A stretch of DNA of 64,000 bases from Paragorgia papillata (GCA_035771165.1 JAWNZC010000222.1:62001-126000), one strand, 5' to 3'. Shown: positions 21,563-32,603, counted from the first letter of the stretch. The notes: generated by a model from the sequence alone, not told the origin. Made by a program: numbers and translations.

Positions 21563-21721
21563 AAATAGCTTTCGCTTAAAATGTCCGATTTTCTGGACCA
21601 TGGACACGTTGTAATATAAAGGTGAAAGTACTGGTAGATAAGATATGGAATAACAGTTTGTACAAGCCGCAAATAAAACTAACAAGCCAAGGAAAAACGT
21701 AAACGACAGCGAGTTTACCAT
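21560..21721 (-). CDS. Short signal-peptide-like ORF, right copy
   Basis: 53-residue minus-strand ORF. The start MVNSLSFTFFLGLLVLFAAC gives a good signal peptide with a likely cleavage after TNCYS. The mature part would be about 28 residues ending QKIGHFKRKLF, with a dibasic KRK near the C-terminus. It is the inverted counterpart of 13701-13877. No known neuropeptide, toxin or antimicrobial family is recognised. The promoter side carries the poly-T/CGCGAC minisatellite, as in the other copy. Coding status is unproven; being short and stop-bounded, it could be fortuitous. Confidence 0.4.
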   Translation of the reverse strand: MVNSLSFTFFLGLLVLFAACTNCYSISYLPVLSPLYYNVSMVQKIGHFKRKLF

Positions 21722-21737
21722 TTTGAAATACAACAAT

Positions 21738-21942
21738 GCGGAAAAAAAAGTGTGCAATTTTAAAACGTCGCGAAAAAAAAAAAAGTGTGCAATTTTAAAA
21801 AGTCGCGAAAAAAAAAAAGTGTGCAATTTTAAAAAGTCGCGAAAAAAAAAAGTGTGTGCAATTCTAATAAAATTGCAGCGCTTTTTTTAAAAAAGTCGCG
21901 AAATTAAAAAAAAAGGGTGATGGCCCTAATAAGCCATCGTAC
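21738..21942. repeat. Poly-A/GTCGCG minisatellite (right arm)
   Basis: Three to four inverted units of the array at 13284-13690 (GTGTGCAATTTTAAAAAGTC then GCG and an A run), ending at AAGCCATCGT. Fewer units than the left arm. Confidence 0.9.
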
Positions 21943-23698
21943 ATTTCTGCAATTTCAAACATCTGCGATTTATTGTTCACCGACTCTGTTTATAGTGTTG
22001 GTTGGATGAAGGACAAAAATATCTTTGCCGTGTGAAAATTATGCATTACGTCAGACATAAGAAGCTGCTCACGCGTCCAGCCGTTCGTAGAGGGCGGGTA
22101 AAGTCCCGCGAGTTGAGATAAGGCTGGAAATCGAGCCTATTTCCGCCGGCGACGCAGGACGTTCAAAGCATCATAAATCGGTTTCAAAAGACAATGTCAT
22201 TCACTGAATTATTTCATTTGTTTTTCACCAAACAGTTGTTCAGTGAAATAATTTTTTGATTGGAGCTATTCTTCAATGTTTTTTGGCGATTCGCATTTCT
22301 AGTATGGTAATGAGATGACGTCTATGTAGGCATTTGGCTTTCTTTCTCTTTTTGGCAAGATAAACAACCTGAGAATATTTGTGGAAAAACTCATACAATA
22401 TGGAACATGTTGTTCAAACGCACCATTAATGGAAGAATTGGGTCATGTCACTCCTGCAAATAAATATTGAATAGATAATGGTGACTACTTTGGCGTCATC
22501 TCATTACCATTTTGAAAACAAAAATCTCTATTAAAGCAATAAAGGTTGCTCCAATCTAAAACATATTTCGTTGTTCAACTATTTGCCAAAGGTAGAACGT
22601 ATTTAGATGATAAAAATTTTGGGGTAAAATGCACTTTAACGAATGTAGGTGCCTACTTGGACTACGTTTACACGGTAGCAGACGAATTCAGCACCGTATC
22701 AAATTTGCACGGTTCTACTTGTTTACACGGAGCCATGTACTGTCCGGCGCTCTTTTTTTGAAGTGTTTACACGGATTGTAGACTAGCCTCGTGCGCATGT
22801 GATGACGATCCGTCCCTATGAGGTGTATATACTTCATGTAAATAACTCTATGCGGAATATAATATTTCTCTCATATCCAATCCTCTACCGCGCTATCCGT
22901 GCGAAAACTAGACCGGTTTCGGTGTTTGCACGGTAGCCGACGAATTCGAAACCGTGCAGGTTAAAAACTAGGCCTGAATTTTTCAGGTCTAAAATTCGTC
23001 CGGTTAACCGTATCGGAAGGCCAAATCGTACAACTTCGAGTACGCTTTCAAATTCCTCCAGCACTGTGTAAACAGGGCCTTATTACTTGGGCTACCTGTG
23101 GTGGCCGAGTCTAGGTTTCGACTCCTTTTGTTTTTATTTTCTTCGCCACACAAAACTGCAAAATTGCGCAATACCTCCCACATATGGAGCCGACACTTCG
23201 AGTGTTCGGTCACTTCGAAAATTCATCGACAGTCATGTTCCTTAGTTCCTATTCTGTGGAACTTTGTATCAAGCACATCACTGATCAACCATATAAGCAA
23301 TTTACTTGGAAAACCTACTAACAATTTTGTCAAAGGCAAAGCTAGCCGAAGCTGTTGCATCCAAGTGGGATATACAGTATATTTTTCTCATGGCTAAACA
23401 GGTCTCTACATTCTATAAATATTTAATACCGCCGGTACAGAGATGAGGATCAAAACGCTAACATTCTGGATCTTTATATTGGCACTATATACACTTTCTC
23501 ATGCTTTTGGTCGAGCAATTGCGATGTTCATAGGTTTTCCACATGGCTTCAGCATTAATACTAACAGTTGTTCAATGATCTGTCTAGAGACCTCTGCACT
23601 TTCCAGTAGCCCAAGTGAACACCTGACCCAGGTGTCTTGTTGTATCTACTGTGCATGCGCGAGTAGATACATTGCTGTCGTGCGTGTAATGTAATGCT
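21943..23698. other. Unrecognised region with MITE-like words
   Basis: No gene supported. 22070-22145 resembles the inverted 12325-12420. CGGTAGC(A/C)GACGAATTC occurs at about 22674 and 22931, and GTTTACACGG words recur between 22666 and 22775, suggesting one or two decayed non-autonomous elements at 22660-23080. ORFs at 22546, 23098 and 23443 show no domains. Confidence 0.4.
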
Positions 23699-24016
23699 AA
23701 AGGTGACGTACAGTCCGTTCTGCGCATGACCGCAATGTGGTCCCCCCCCCCAAAACAGACATTCGTAGATAATTACATGAAGTACTCAACTCAATGTAAA
23801 CCGTTAGGAACAACATGGCAGAAAACCAAGCGATTCGGCGAGGATATCTCCTCGGATTTCTTCTATTTCTCCTGAAAATGTTTTGTTTTGGGTAGAAGTA
23901 ATGAATGGGAACCAAGAAAAGCTTACAATCTTGAATAAGGTATTAGTATTTTTTTTGTAAATTTAGATGTAAACATTAGTTTCGTACACGCGCAGAACGG
24001 ACTGTACATCACTTTT
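23699..24016. mobile_element. MITE with 27-bp terminal inverted repeats
   Basis: Left end AAAGGTGACGTACAGTCCGT then TCTGCGC. The right end is the inverted equivalent GCGCAGAACGGACTGTACAT then CACTTTT. TA-rich flanks; the duplication length is not certain. Interior non-coding, with a C10 run near 23743. Confidence 0.8.
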
Positions 24017-25342
24017 AAGTTACGTTAACAAAAGAATTCCTTCGGAGCCAATCAAAACATAGAATAAAACGATTGACTCACGACAAACCACCGAAGCCAA
24101 AATAACTACCGTACACCAAGTATTTCATAAGTCATTGTTGACAGCATGGAGCGAGATATTTGACAAGGAACGGGATATTCAACAAGAGGAAGTTTTTACA
24201 AATTTAGTAAGTATTTTAAGTATGAATCGTAGTCAATTCTTAATTGTGATATACTAGACATTGTTGAAATGATGATAAAAATTTTTGAAAGCAAATTAAT
24301 TGGGTCGTCGCGTGGACGATTTCATATTCAGACGAGGCAATTTATATGGACAAGACTGTGCGTTGCCGAACAGAAATGGATGACCTTCTTCTAAGAAAGA
24401 AAGTTAGCTTCATGGTCAAGCAACAATGTCCAAAACCTATGGTAGTCCACGAGCGAAATATGCTACTAAATAACATATCGCCGGATTTGTCGATGTAGAT
24501 GACAATTAGTCAAATGTCAGTGACAGGCTATGTTGAGAGCGTGAACTGGAAAGTCCACTGTATATACAGTATTAATAGAGTAAAATTGAATGCTGCAGTT
24601 GTCAATGTCATGAATGTGCAAACATTTCTCCTACCTTTTACTGCATGTATGCATATGTCTTAAAGAACAATTATTGTATGGTTGCTCTTATAATTTTGAT
24701 GACAATGCTGGACATCTTTTTCATTCACTATTAAATTTTAAAGCGGTAATACTCGAGATGCTTGTTATCTCAAGCGATTTCCTTTCTAACTAGATTGGAT
24801 TATTGTTTGACAAATTGTTGTAACAAAGATATTTAGACCCCCCTGTCGGGGAACCCTAGCCCCCTCATCGGGAAAATTTACAGATTTATCGGGGAATGAT
24901 CTGGAAGAAAAATTGTATTTTTAATAATTGGCCAAGAACTTTTTAACTGATTAAGCCAGACAAGTCAGCACTTGATGATTTAATAGTGAAATGAAATTCC
25001 TTTAGAAACACAGGATATGGTATATATTGTGCAGAAGCCGACAGTAATAATTACAACACACAAAATTCCATTTTCTGTCTGCAATATTGAACAAAAATGG
25101 CAAACTGGTTAATGACCACACTAAATGTTCAACAGATTTTTTCTTTATTGAAACCTTGAAAATAAATGCTGTAGCCTGTCGGTTATTGCAACAATTTCAC
25201 GCTGAAAAGATGGCAAATGCTGTTCTATACGTTCAAACTTTTTCTGGGGGAGAACGCGCCTAGCCCCTGTGTAAGGGAAATCCTGGTGGCACCCCTGCTA
25301 CCATACTTTATGACTATAGCTTCTATTGTACCATATAGCTTG
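24017..25342. other. Unrecognised spacer
   Basis: AT-rich, no ORF with a recognisable domain. Around 24835-24900 short CCCC/GGGG words (CCCTGTCGGGGAACCC, CCCCTCATCGGG) form a minor hairpin-prone patch. Confidence 0.45.
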
Positions 25343-25510
25343 TATAGATCGTTTTCACTCACGTGATCGGTGGCCCATTGAGGTGTGATACAATACGAAG
25401 AATAAGAATAGAGCTAATTCCCATATGGTATACCAACCAATATGGCCGCCATTTCATTATTTTGGTACACCAATATGGCTGGAGTGACGTCAGATGAAAA
25501 CGATCTATAG
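25343..25510. mobile_element. Short MITE (168 bp)
   Basis: Ends TATAGATCGTTTTCACTCAC and the inverse ATGAAAACGATCTATA. Inner words CAATATGG flank the centre. No coding sequence. Confidence 0.8.
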
Positions 25511-26492
25511 TGAAATCATTAGCGCACTGCCTCTCACCACTGAGGGCCGGAGTAAAGCCCAATTGGATTGACTTAGTATTTGAATGGGTGACCATTCATT
25601 GCAACTCATGCCATATACGAGTAGAGTTGTTAGTGCTTAGCCTCCTGCGCCTTGCTGGCTTTACTCTGAGTGTCTGAGTTGAGTGAGTTAATTTTTAAGT
25701 TAAAACACAGCATGGCCTCTGAGCATAGACAATTTTGTCAAAACTCTTAATCAGCTCTAGAATCTAGATCTGAATACAAGGTTGTTACAACTATACAATT
25801 CCATCAATTTTGTCAAGAATCTTGTTCAGCTATGAATACAAGGTTGTTAGAAGTACACAGTGGCGTCATTGTTTTTACCATAGTAGCTACACGCATTAAA
25901 CGCAGTAGATACATCCACGCCTGGGCGTGTCTATTTTTTATAGATTTTGCGCGAAATTATATGCTTCACAATCCCCGAGCAATTCGCGTTCGTTTGTATG
26001 CTACACGGTCACGTTTATCTTAGTTTAACTGGGAGCAATGACAATGGTAACAACTCTCATACAAACTTTTGTCAAGCAACTTCGCAATACGTTCATCAAT
26101 TCTCATTCTAATTTCATTTGACTAGAAGCTTAGCTATTATACTAACGCTTTGGAATCAAGATTATTTCACATTAGATACAGAACATAAATTACTTACCAT
26201 TGATTAAACGAATTTAAGATAATCCATGGACTCCTGAAACTGCATACACTGATTGTATGTCTATAATATGATCAAGCAAACACCTATACGCAATGATAAA
26301 ATTAAAACAATGTACTGAGTACGCAGCATTTGGTGTTTTGTCAAAACTATACTGCTTTTCGAAACTTTTAAAAAATACCGCACATCGTTTCTCACGCAAA
26401 TTGTCTATTTAAAAGTATTTATGTCTCCTTCTAGAACACAACTCATCTTTCTATTACAGCTTATATGCCCACGTATGCTACCGTCTACATCT
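25511..26492. other. Unrecognised spacer
   Basis: GAATACAAGGTTGTTA occurs twice (25772 and 25836), part of a diverged roughly 60-bp direct duplication. Otherwise nothing recognised. Confidence 0.45.
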
Positions 26493-26679
26493 TAGACCTT
26501 ATTCCAAAATGGGCGCTAAATTAAAATTCTTTCATGGAAATATAAATTAGCCTTAATTATGAACTCGCTTTTATGTAGGAAATTCAAAAGAATTTTTACT
26601 TTAAAACGAGATCAAAAGAGCTAATTTATATGCACCTAAAGAAATTTTACAGTATCCGCAATTTTTAAATAAGGTCTAT
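26493..26679. mobile_element. Short MITE (187 bp)
   Basis: Terminal TAGACCTTATTCCAAAAT against ATTTTTAAATAAGGTCTA. Inner pair AAATATAAATTAG / CTAATTTATATG. Non-coding. Confidence 0.75.
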
Positions 26680-27019
26680 ATGCCTAAGCACGTTAACAAA
26701 TTATTTATTTGCCCATGCATGTTAACAAATCAATTTACATTTTGCAAAAACATTCTCAGTGGGAGGTTTAGAACGAAAGCTCGAGAAGTTTCATTCAAAA
26801 ATTTAGATATTTACACTATTTTGTTGATACGTCTTTCAACAAACGTTTCAAATTAATAAAAAAAATGATTCTCAAGCCAAGTCCAAGACAGCGATCGAAC
26901 TTGCAACTTTTTAATAACCGGTCAAACGCTGAACGAAACTAGAAGTTGCATGCAGATTAGATCTATGACCATGTCTGGCGCTCAGAAACATAGAGCTTAA
27001 TTAATGAACGTCTACCAAA
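26680..27019. other. AT-rich spacer
   Basis: Nothing recognised. Confidence 0.4.
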
Positions 27020-27838
27020 CGTCTGTTCCATTACACAAAGCCCACAAACGTACCACAGCAGTTTACCAAAATACTGCTCACACAGCACTCTACTTTTATG
27101 ATACTCCATGATTTACTATGATGAAGGACTTTGATTCGAAGCGTCAGTATTTCGTTATTAAAACTATTCTGAGCAGTTTACCATCTTTTCACTTTGCTCT
27201 ATCTAAAACACTGCCTACACAACACTCTAGTTTTTACTCTGGCGAAGGACTCTGCTCGAAACGTCAGTATTTCGTTATCAAAACTATTCTTAGCAGTTTA
27301 TCATGTTTTCACTTTGCTCTATCTAAAACACTGCCTACACAACACTCTAGTTTTTACTCTGATGAAGGACTCTGCTCGAAGCGTCAGTATTTCGTTATTA
27401 AAACTATTTTCAACAGTATACCATCTTTTGACTTTGCTCTATCTAAAACACTGCCTACACAGCACTCTAGTTTTTACTCTGATGAAGGACTCTGCTTGAA
27501 ACGCCAGTATTTCGTTATCAAAACTATTCTCAGCAGTTTATCGTGTTTTCACTTTGCTCTATCTAAAACACTGCCTACACACCACTCTAGTTTTTACTCT
27601 GATGAAGAACTCTGCTCGAAGCGTCAGTATTTCGTTATTAAAACTGTTTTCAACAGTATACCATCTTTTCACTTTGCTCTATCTAAAACACTGCCTACAC
27701 AGCACTCTAGTTTTTACTCTGATGAAGGACTCTGCTTGGAACGTCAGTATTTCGTGATCAAAACTATTCTCAGCAGTTTACCATCTTTTCAGTTTGCTCT
27801 ATCTTAAACACTGCCTACACAGCACTCTAGTTTTTATT
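27020..27838 (+). repeat. 120-bp tandem repeat, open in one frame
   Basis: A decayed unit at 27020-27117 is followed by six units of exactly 120 bp. Each encodes in one plus frame SKRQYFVIKTI, then a variable segment, FALSKTLPTQHSSFYSDEG. Alternating units share variants (GCAGTTTA versus ACAGTATA), so pairs may have amplified as a 240-bp block. The frame is 229 codons with no stop, but 120 is divisible by 3, so one open unit yields a long ORF. Two other start-bounded frames also run through it. No signal peptide or domain; coding is doubtful. Confidence 0.9.
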
Positions 27839-28380
27839 CTAATTTTGTTTTATTTACAAGCTTTGCCACGAATGGCAGGGAAGTCCCACAGAGTGGTTGC
27901 TCCATTACGTGGTCCCTATATATATATATATAATACAAAATGAAACCTAATGGCCAACATCAAGGCGTAAATAGGTACTTCTAAGCTAAGACTAAAAAAA
28001 TATCCCTCAACTTTCGACCACCAAACGTTCAAACTTCCTCTGGAGCCAAAACCTTGCGGTGGCAATAATATTCATTGAGGTGTCCAGTTGAGGCCTCGGA
28101 TAGCATTAACAAGAAGACAAACAAGAACTGATACAGCTGACAGAGTTATTTTCTTTGTTACGTTGGTGAATTTTTGGCATAGTCTGAACACTCGTTAAAC
28201 CGTCAAGAAATTCGAAGGGATTGTGTAAACAAACGACTTTCTGCCGTTTTTCTGAAGTAGCGCTATCGCGTGACACATAATAAAAACAAACCTTAAAATA
28301 AACAGGGAAATACAATAGAGGTTAATCCTTCTAAGAAGGTAACCCTCTACCTCCATGTTAACAGGACCTATATATATTAC
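27839..28380. other. Spacer
   Basis: A short (TA)n at 27919-27932. CACTCTAGTTTTTA, the last word of the 120-bp unit, runs into unrelated DNA. No gene supported. Confidence 0.45.
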
Positions 28381-28436
28381 GCTGTTGATAACGTTCTCTG
28401 GTTTTAATATTAATTCGGGTTACGAGCTTTCGGCTA

Positions 28437-28824
28437 CACACGCAAAAACGCACACTCTGTGTCAGACCTGATGCAGAATGATGTCAAATCTGTTCAGAAA
28501 AATGTAGCGACCCCTGATACAGCCTGTTGCAGTATCAGCTATGATACACCTATGATATCGTATCTGTATCATACCTGCAGCTACAACAGACTGTTCAGAA
28601 CAGATTCTGTCAAACTGTATCAGCCTGACACGGTCAGTGCTGTATATAACAGACTGAACAGGTATGTTGTCTACGGAGCTGTCGCAGTCTGTTAGAAATT
28701 CCAACTAAATGTTTATACATCAGCGCTGGTACATTCTGTAGCTGTCAGGCTGTATCAAGGGTCGCTACATTTCTCTGAACAGATCTGATATCAGAGCTGA
28801 TCAGACTGTGCGTTTTTACGTGTG
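28437..28824. mobile_element. 388-bp MITE inserted at TA
   Basis: Terminal CACACGCAAAAACGCACAC against the inverted GTGCGTTTTTACGTGTG, flanked by TA at 28435-28436 and 28825-28826. The uninterrupted right arm of the host element (near 29283) reads CGGCTAGCAGTCTGCAG, which is the empty site and confirms a TA duplication. Inner inverted words CCCCTGATACAGCCTG / CAGGCTGTATCAAGGG. Non-coding. TA suggests mobilisation by a Tc1/mariner-type transposase. Confidence 0.85.
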
Positions 28825-28919
28825 TAGCAGTCTGCAGTCTTCGACGGGTAGATTACAATGAATAGTGTGACACAAACAATGGTTTACAATTAGATACATG
28901 GACAAAAGAAGTGATATAT

Positions 28920-29141
28920 AGTGGATCAAACTATATCACATCCATAAGTGGATCAAATATCGCAAACCATGCTTGGGCGAACGATCATCGAATAGAGTTT
29001 GAAAACGGCAAGATAATTGACAAAGGCAACTATCGTCACAGAGCAACTTTAGAATCCTGGCACACCGCAATCACGAAAAACTCACACAACAACTCAAAAC
29101 ATTTGCCGGAACAAAACCGACTTTTAGTCAAGAAACTTTAA
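28920..29141 (+). pseudogene. GIY-YIG endonuclease C-terminus of a Penelope-like element
   Basis: About 73 codons ending in a stop. Diagnostic words are IANHAWANDHRIEFENGKII, DKGNYRHRATLESWHTAI and NNSKHLPEQNRLL. They match the conserved end of Penelope-like endonucleases, in which the Glu of LESWH is the catalytic acid as known for the family. The upstream reverse transcriptase and the GIY-YIG start are missing, replaced by the left arm, so this is a 5'-truncated or internally deleted copy. Confidence 0.75.
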
Positions 29142-29339
29142 ATAACTAATGATGTAAATTAGCATTCTACTCGTAGGCGGAACTGACACTATATATCACT
29201 TCTTTTGTCCATGTATGTAATTGTAAACCCTTGTTTGTGTCACACTATTCATTGTAATCTACCCGTCCAAGGCTGCAGACTGCTAGCCGAAAGCTCGTAA
29301 CCCGAATTAATATTAAAACCAGAGAACGTTATCAACAGC

Positions 29340-29699
29340 AATATGAATGAATAATCCTGGTTTCGCATCCAACATCTTTAAAAGGACCTATATAGTTAAG
29401 AGAGACATGCTGGGCTGCACGCAACACAATATTATAATATAAACAAGACACTTAACAGATGATACTTTGATTCTCATTACACAATTACCTTTATAATCCG
29501 ACAAGTAGGGATTGTCTGTTATTGGTCATGTTTCACAGTTTCTTATTATTCACAGTTTTTTATAATTTTTCTTGTTTAATGATTTACGAATTACGATATT
29601 TATAAGATTTTCACTCCGACTCCAGCTTTTCCGAGTCCGATGGTAAACACCGATTTTTATCGATTCACCAACCGATAAAAATCGGCCGACTAAAATCGC
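29340..29699. other. Spacer
   Basis: Contains the imperfect palindrome ACCGATTTTTATCGATT / CCGATAAAAATCGG at 29650-29687. Nothing else recognised. Confidence 0.5.
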
Positions 29700-29842
29700 A
29701 GCGTGCGTGCCTAGCGTGCGTGCCTAGCGTGCGTGCCTAGCGTGCGTGCCTAGCGTGCGTGCCTAGCGTGCGTGCCTAGCGTGCGCGCCTAGCGTGCGCG
29801 CCTAGCGTGCGCGCCTAGCGTGCGTGCCTAGCGTGCGTGCAC
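29700..29842. repeat. 13-bp minisatellite
   Basis: About eleven head-to-tail copies of GCGTGCGTGCCTA, with three consecutive units changed to GCGTGCGCGCCTA. GC-rich against an AT-rich background, with alternating purine-pyrimidine character that could favour Z-DNA. Confidence 0.95.
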
Positions 29843-29859
29843 ATTCATATTAGGGAGCT

Positions 29860-29975
29860 TAAAGTGCTTATGAAACGAAAATTAAGTTTGTCTTATTTGA
29901 AAGTACTTTTAAAATGACAAAGTATCATCTTTTGCAGTCTTTTGTTTCCTTGCTTTGTTTTTAAGATATCACAGT
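29860..29975 (+). mobile_element. Single arm of the 8590-type foldback family
   Basis: GTGCTTATGAAACGAAAATT, then GTTTGTCTTATTTGAAAG and TTTCCTTGCTTTG, match the left arm at 8590-8700. No inverted partner follows, so it is a truncated copy. Confidence 0.7.
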
Positions 29976-30162
29976 TTGTTTTATAAGCGAAACTAGCCAG
30001 TGACGTCACCGCGTTGACATAAAATGAAGCTTCACTGGGTTCTGATGGTGAACTACCACCTAAGAAAAATAAATAAGACAATTAAGAAGAGAATAAAATT
30101 TTACACAACTTAAAGACTTCTTTCCTTCCTTTATCCTTCCCTCCCTCCCTCCCTCCCCTAGT

Positions 30163-30251
30163 TAGCCTGCGTAGCAGGCGTTACTGGATGAGGGGACTGG
30201 GGAAGCCCTCTCCCCAGTCCCCTCATCCAGTAACGCCTGCTATGCAGGCTA
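30163..30251. repeat. Near-perfect 89-bp hairpin
   Basis: Arms of about 41 bp (GCGTTACTGGATGAGGGGAC against GTCCCCTCATCCAGTAACGC) with a minimal loop AAGCCCTC. Preceded by (CCCT)n at 30139-30158. Confidence 0.9.
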
Positions 30252-30256
30252 TCCCC

Positions 30257-30466
30257 TAGCCTCGTACCCTGGCGCAATTTCAAAAGAAATATGGGCCAGG
30301 TAACCACTAATCTCATTCTCGCGTCATCAGGGCTAAATCCACTTATGACGATTGCAATTTCACTCATAGCCACTAAAAACGCGCGAAATTGTAACCAATA
30401 GGAAAGCAGAAGTCTTTAGTGGTTACCTGGCCCATATTCTTTGATTGGGCCAGGGTACCAGGCTAG
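30257..30466. mobile_element. hAT-like MITE with 8-bp target duplication
   Basis: Ends TAGCCTCGTACCCTGGC and GCCAGGGTACCAGGCTAG are inverted. CTATCCCC occurs directly outside on both sides (30249-30256 and 30467-30474). An inner pair ATATGGGCCAGGTAACCACT / AGTGGTTACCTGGCCCATAT makes a second hairpin. An 8-bp duplication is typical of hAT elements. Confidence 0.85.
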
Positions 30467-30474
30467 CTATCCCC

Positions 30475-30950
30475 TAGTTTGATCCAGTGTTACTACAGAA
30501 AGAAACCAGAGTAAATTCAACTAACTAAAACTGTAAAACAGAACTGAAGCTCAAAACATTGACTTGAGTGATTAATTACAACTCTAACACCTAGTACTGT
30601 AGGAAGCAGATTATTATAAACTGACCTGGCTGAGATGACTCTATGAGATTTCTGTGTTGGTTGCCTGAGGCATATATATAGTTGTACAAAACATATTATA
30701 AACTTGATTATAGCAACCTGAAAGAAAAACAAGAAGATAATGAGCAAAACATAAAAACAAGTTGCAAAAAATTTGAATATGAAACAAGAAGGTGCGTGTG
30801 GTGCAAGCGATAACTATGCAAAATTAAGTGTCTTAATAAATATATAAGTCGTCAATGAAAATCTATTCAAATTAAGATTGACAGTGTTATTGCTATTATT
30901 GTAGGATAAAATTTGACTGACCAAACAAATAGGTGCCATTGTTAATTGGG
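30475..30950. other. Spacer
   Basis: No gene or repeat recognised. Confidence 0.4.
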
Positions 30951-31575
30951 GGAGGGGTGTTGGGACAAATTGACCCATCCCTGGGAATCACTAATCCCTG
31001 GGGGGTGACTAATCCCTGGGGGACTGATCCCTGGGAGGTCACTGATCCCTGGGGGTGACTAACCCCTGGGAGGTCACTAATCCATGGGTGACTAATCCCT
31101 GGGGGGTGACTAATCCCTGGGAGGTCACTGATCCCTGGGGGTGACTAATCCCTGGGGTGACTAATCCCTGGGGGTGACTAATCCCTGGGGGTGACTAATC
31201 CCTGGGAGGTCACTGATCCCTGAGGGGTGATTAAATCCTGGGAGGTGTGATTAAATCCTGGGAGGTCACTGATCTCTGAGGGGTGATTAAATCATGGAAG
31301 GGGTGATTAAGTCCTGGGAGGTCACTGATCTCTGAGGGGTGATTAAACCCTGGGAGGGGTGATTAAATCATGGGAGGGGTGATTAAATCCTGGGAGGTCC
31401 TGATCCCTGAGGGGTCACTAAACCCTGAGAGGTCACTGATTGCTGGGTGGTCGCGAATCCTTACAGGTCACTGATCCCTAGGAGTCACAAATCTCTAGGC
31501 TCACTGATACTTATGGGTCAGATGACCCTGGGGGTAACTAATGCCTAGGGGTCACTCAACCCATGGGAGATCACT
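30951..31575. repeat. 18-20-bp minisatellite array
   Basis: About 33 variable units of two flavours, GGGTGACTAATCCCTGG and GAGGTCACTGATCCCTGG, alternating irregularly and decaying toward 31560. GGTCA and TGACC words recur on every unit. Confidence 0.9.
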
Positions 31576-31679
31576 AATGCCCAGTGGCAAAGACACGTTG
31601 TAAAGAAATGCTGGACTAGAAAGAACAGATGAACTTAGAAATGCTATAAAAGACAGAGATGTATTGTATTGTATAAATT

Positions 31680-32275
31680 TATACAATATGGCTATAGTCT
31701 GAGGTTTAAAGCACAATAGCTGCTGCTGCGTGTGAGAAAATAGTATTTTAACCATTCTTTTTTTTAAGTCAATCTTCAGCAATATATAAGGCTGTTATTG
31801 TTATTATTAGTATTTTAGTGCTAAAAATCTTGACAGTTTAATTACCACAGTTTTCATTCAGTACAATATACAGTTGCAGATTGAGTCCAACCATGCCAGC
31901 TACTGTATGTATGTGTATTAAATACATACATGTACATACAGTAGCTGGCATGGTTGGACTCAATATGCAACTGTATATTGTACTGATCGAGTGAAAACTG
32001 TGGTAATTAAACTGTCAAGATTTTTAGCACTAAAATACTGCTTCAAACAATAACAGCCTTATATATTGCTGAAGATTGACTTAAAAAAAAGAATGGTTAA
32101 AATACTATTTTCTCACATGCAGCAGCAGCTATTGTGCTATAACTCATTCCTGTCCGAGGGCTTCCCCAGAGGTGAATAAAATCGTCTGGCGTTAGCCAGA
32201 ATAAAATACTAAAGACCAATTCGGACAGGAAAGAGTTAAACCTCAGATTATAGCCATATTGTATTCCCTTAATAT
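31680..32275. repeat. Long palindrome with short loop
   Basis: Left arm about 31680-31912 and right arm about 31926-32275 are inverted and almost identical (TTTTTAGCACTAAAATACT, GACAGTTTAATTACC and GTTGGACTCAAT words in complement). The centre is an (ATAC/GTAT)-rich loop near 31918. The right arm carries an extra 100-bp element at 32139-32238 that the left arm lacks. The minus ORFs here are by-products. Confidence 0.9.
32139..32238. mobile_element. 100-bp MITE inserted in one palindrome arm
   Basis: TAACTCATTCCTGTCCGA against TCGGACAGGAAAGAGTTA form terminal inverted repeats. The other arm (GAGGTTTAAAGCAC near 31704) gives the empty site. It shares its terminal pattern with the tandem units at 32604-34325. 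Confidence 0.75.
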
Positions 32276-32603
32276 TTTCAATTTGAATTTGTGAAATGTT
32301 GCTTTTCATTTTACTTATAGAAACCTTCCTGGTAAAGTCATTTATTGTTTAATAACATTTTGTTATAGATTATAATATTTTTAATAATTAGCATAAATTA
32401 GAATAATTTGAAATAATTAATTTGAAGAATTGAAGAATTTTTAAAGACAATTCAAATAATATATTGTATAAGATATACAGACTAGATCAGCTCAATACTT
32501 CACACTTAAGTGTGCGAAAAGATATGAATTAATCTTTGAGAAAATTATTCTTTTAGTCTGAAAAGGACAAAACGGTTCAGGTGTTACTGTAATTGCTGCA
32601 GAA
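32276..32603. other. AT-rich spacer
   Basis: Nothing recognised. Confidence 0.4.

Larger units (their letters stand above)
28381..29339 (+). mobile_element. Penelope-like retroelement fragment in inverted arms
   Basis: Left arm 28381-28436 continues at 28825-28922 after an insertion. Right arm 29189-29339 is its inverted complement (GGGTTACGAGCTTTCGGCTA / TAGCCGAAAGCTCGTAACCC; GAATAGTGTGACACAAACAA / TTGTTTGTGTCACACTATTC). Between the arms lies the C-terminal end of a GIY-YIG endonuclease frame. Inverted or direct terminal repeats and a GIY-YIG tail are characteristic of Penelope-like elements. The reverse transcriptase is absent. Confidence 0.75.
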
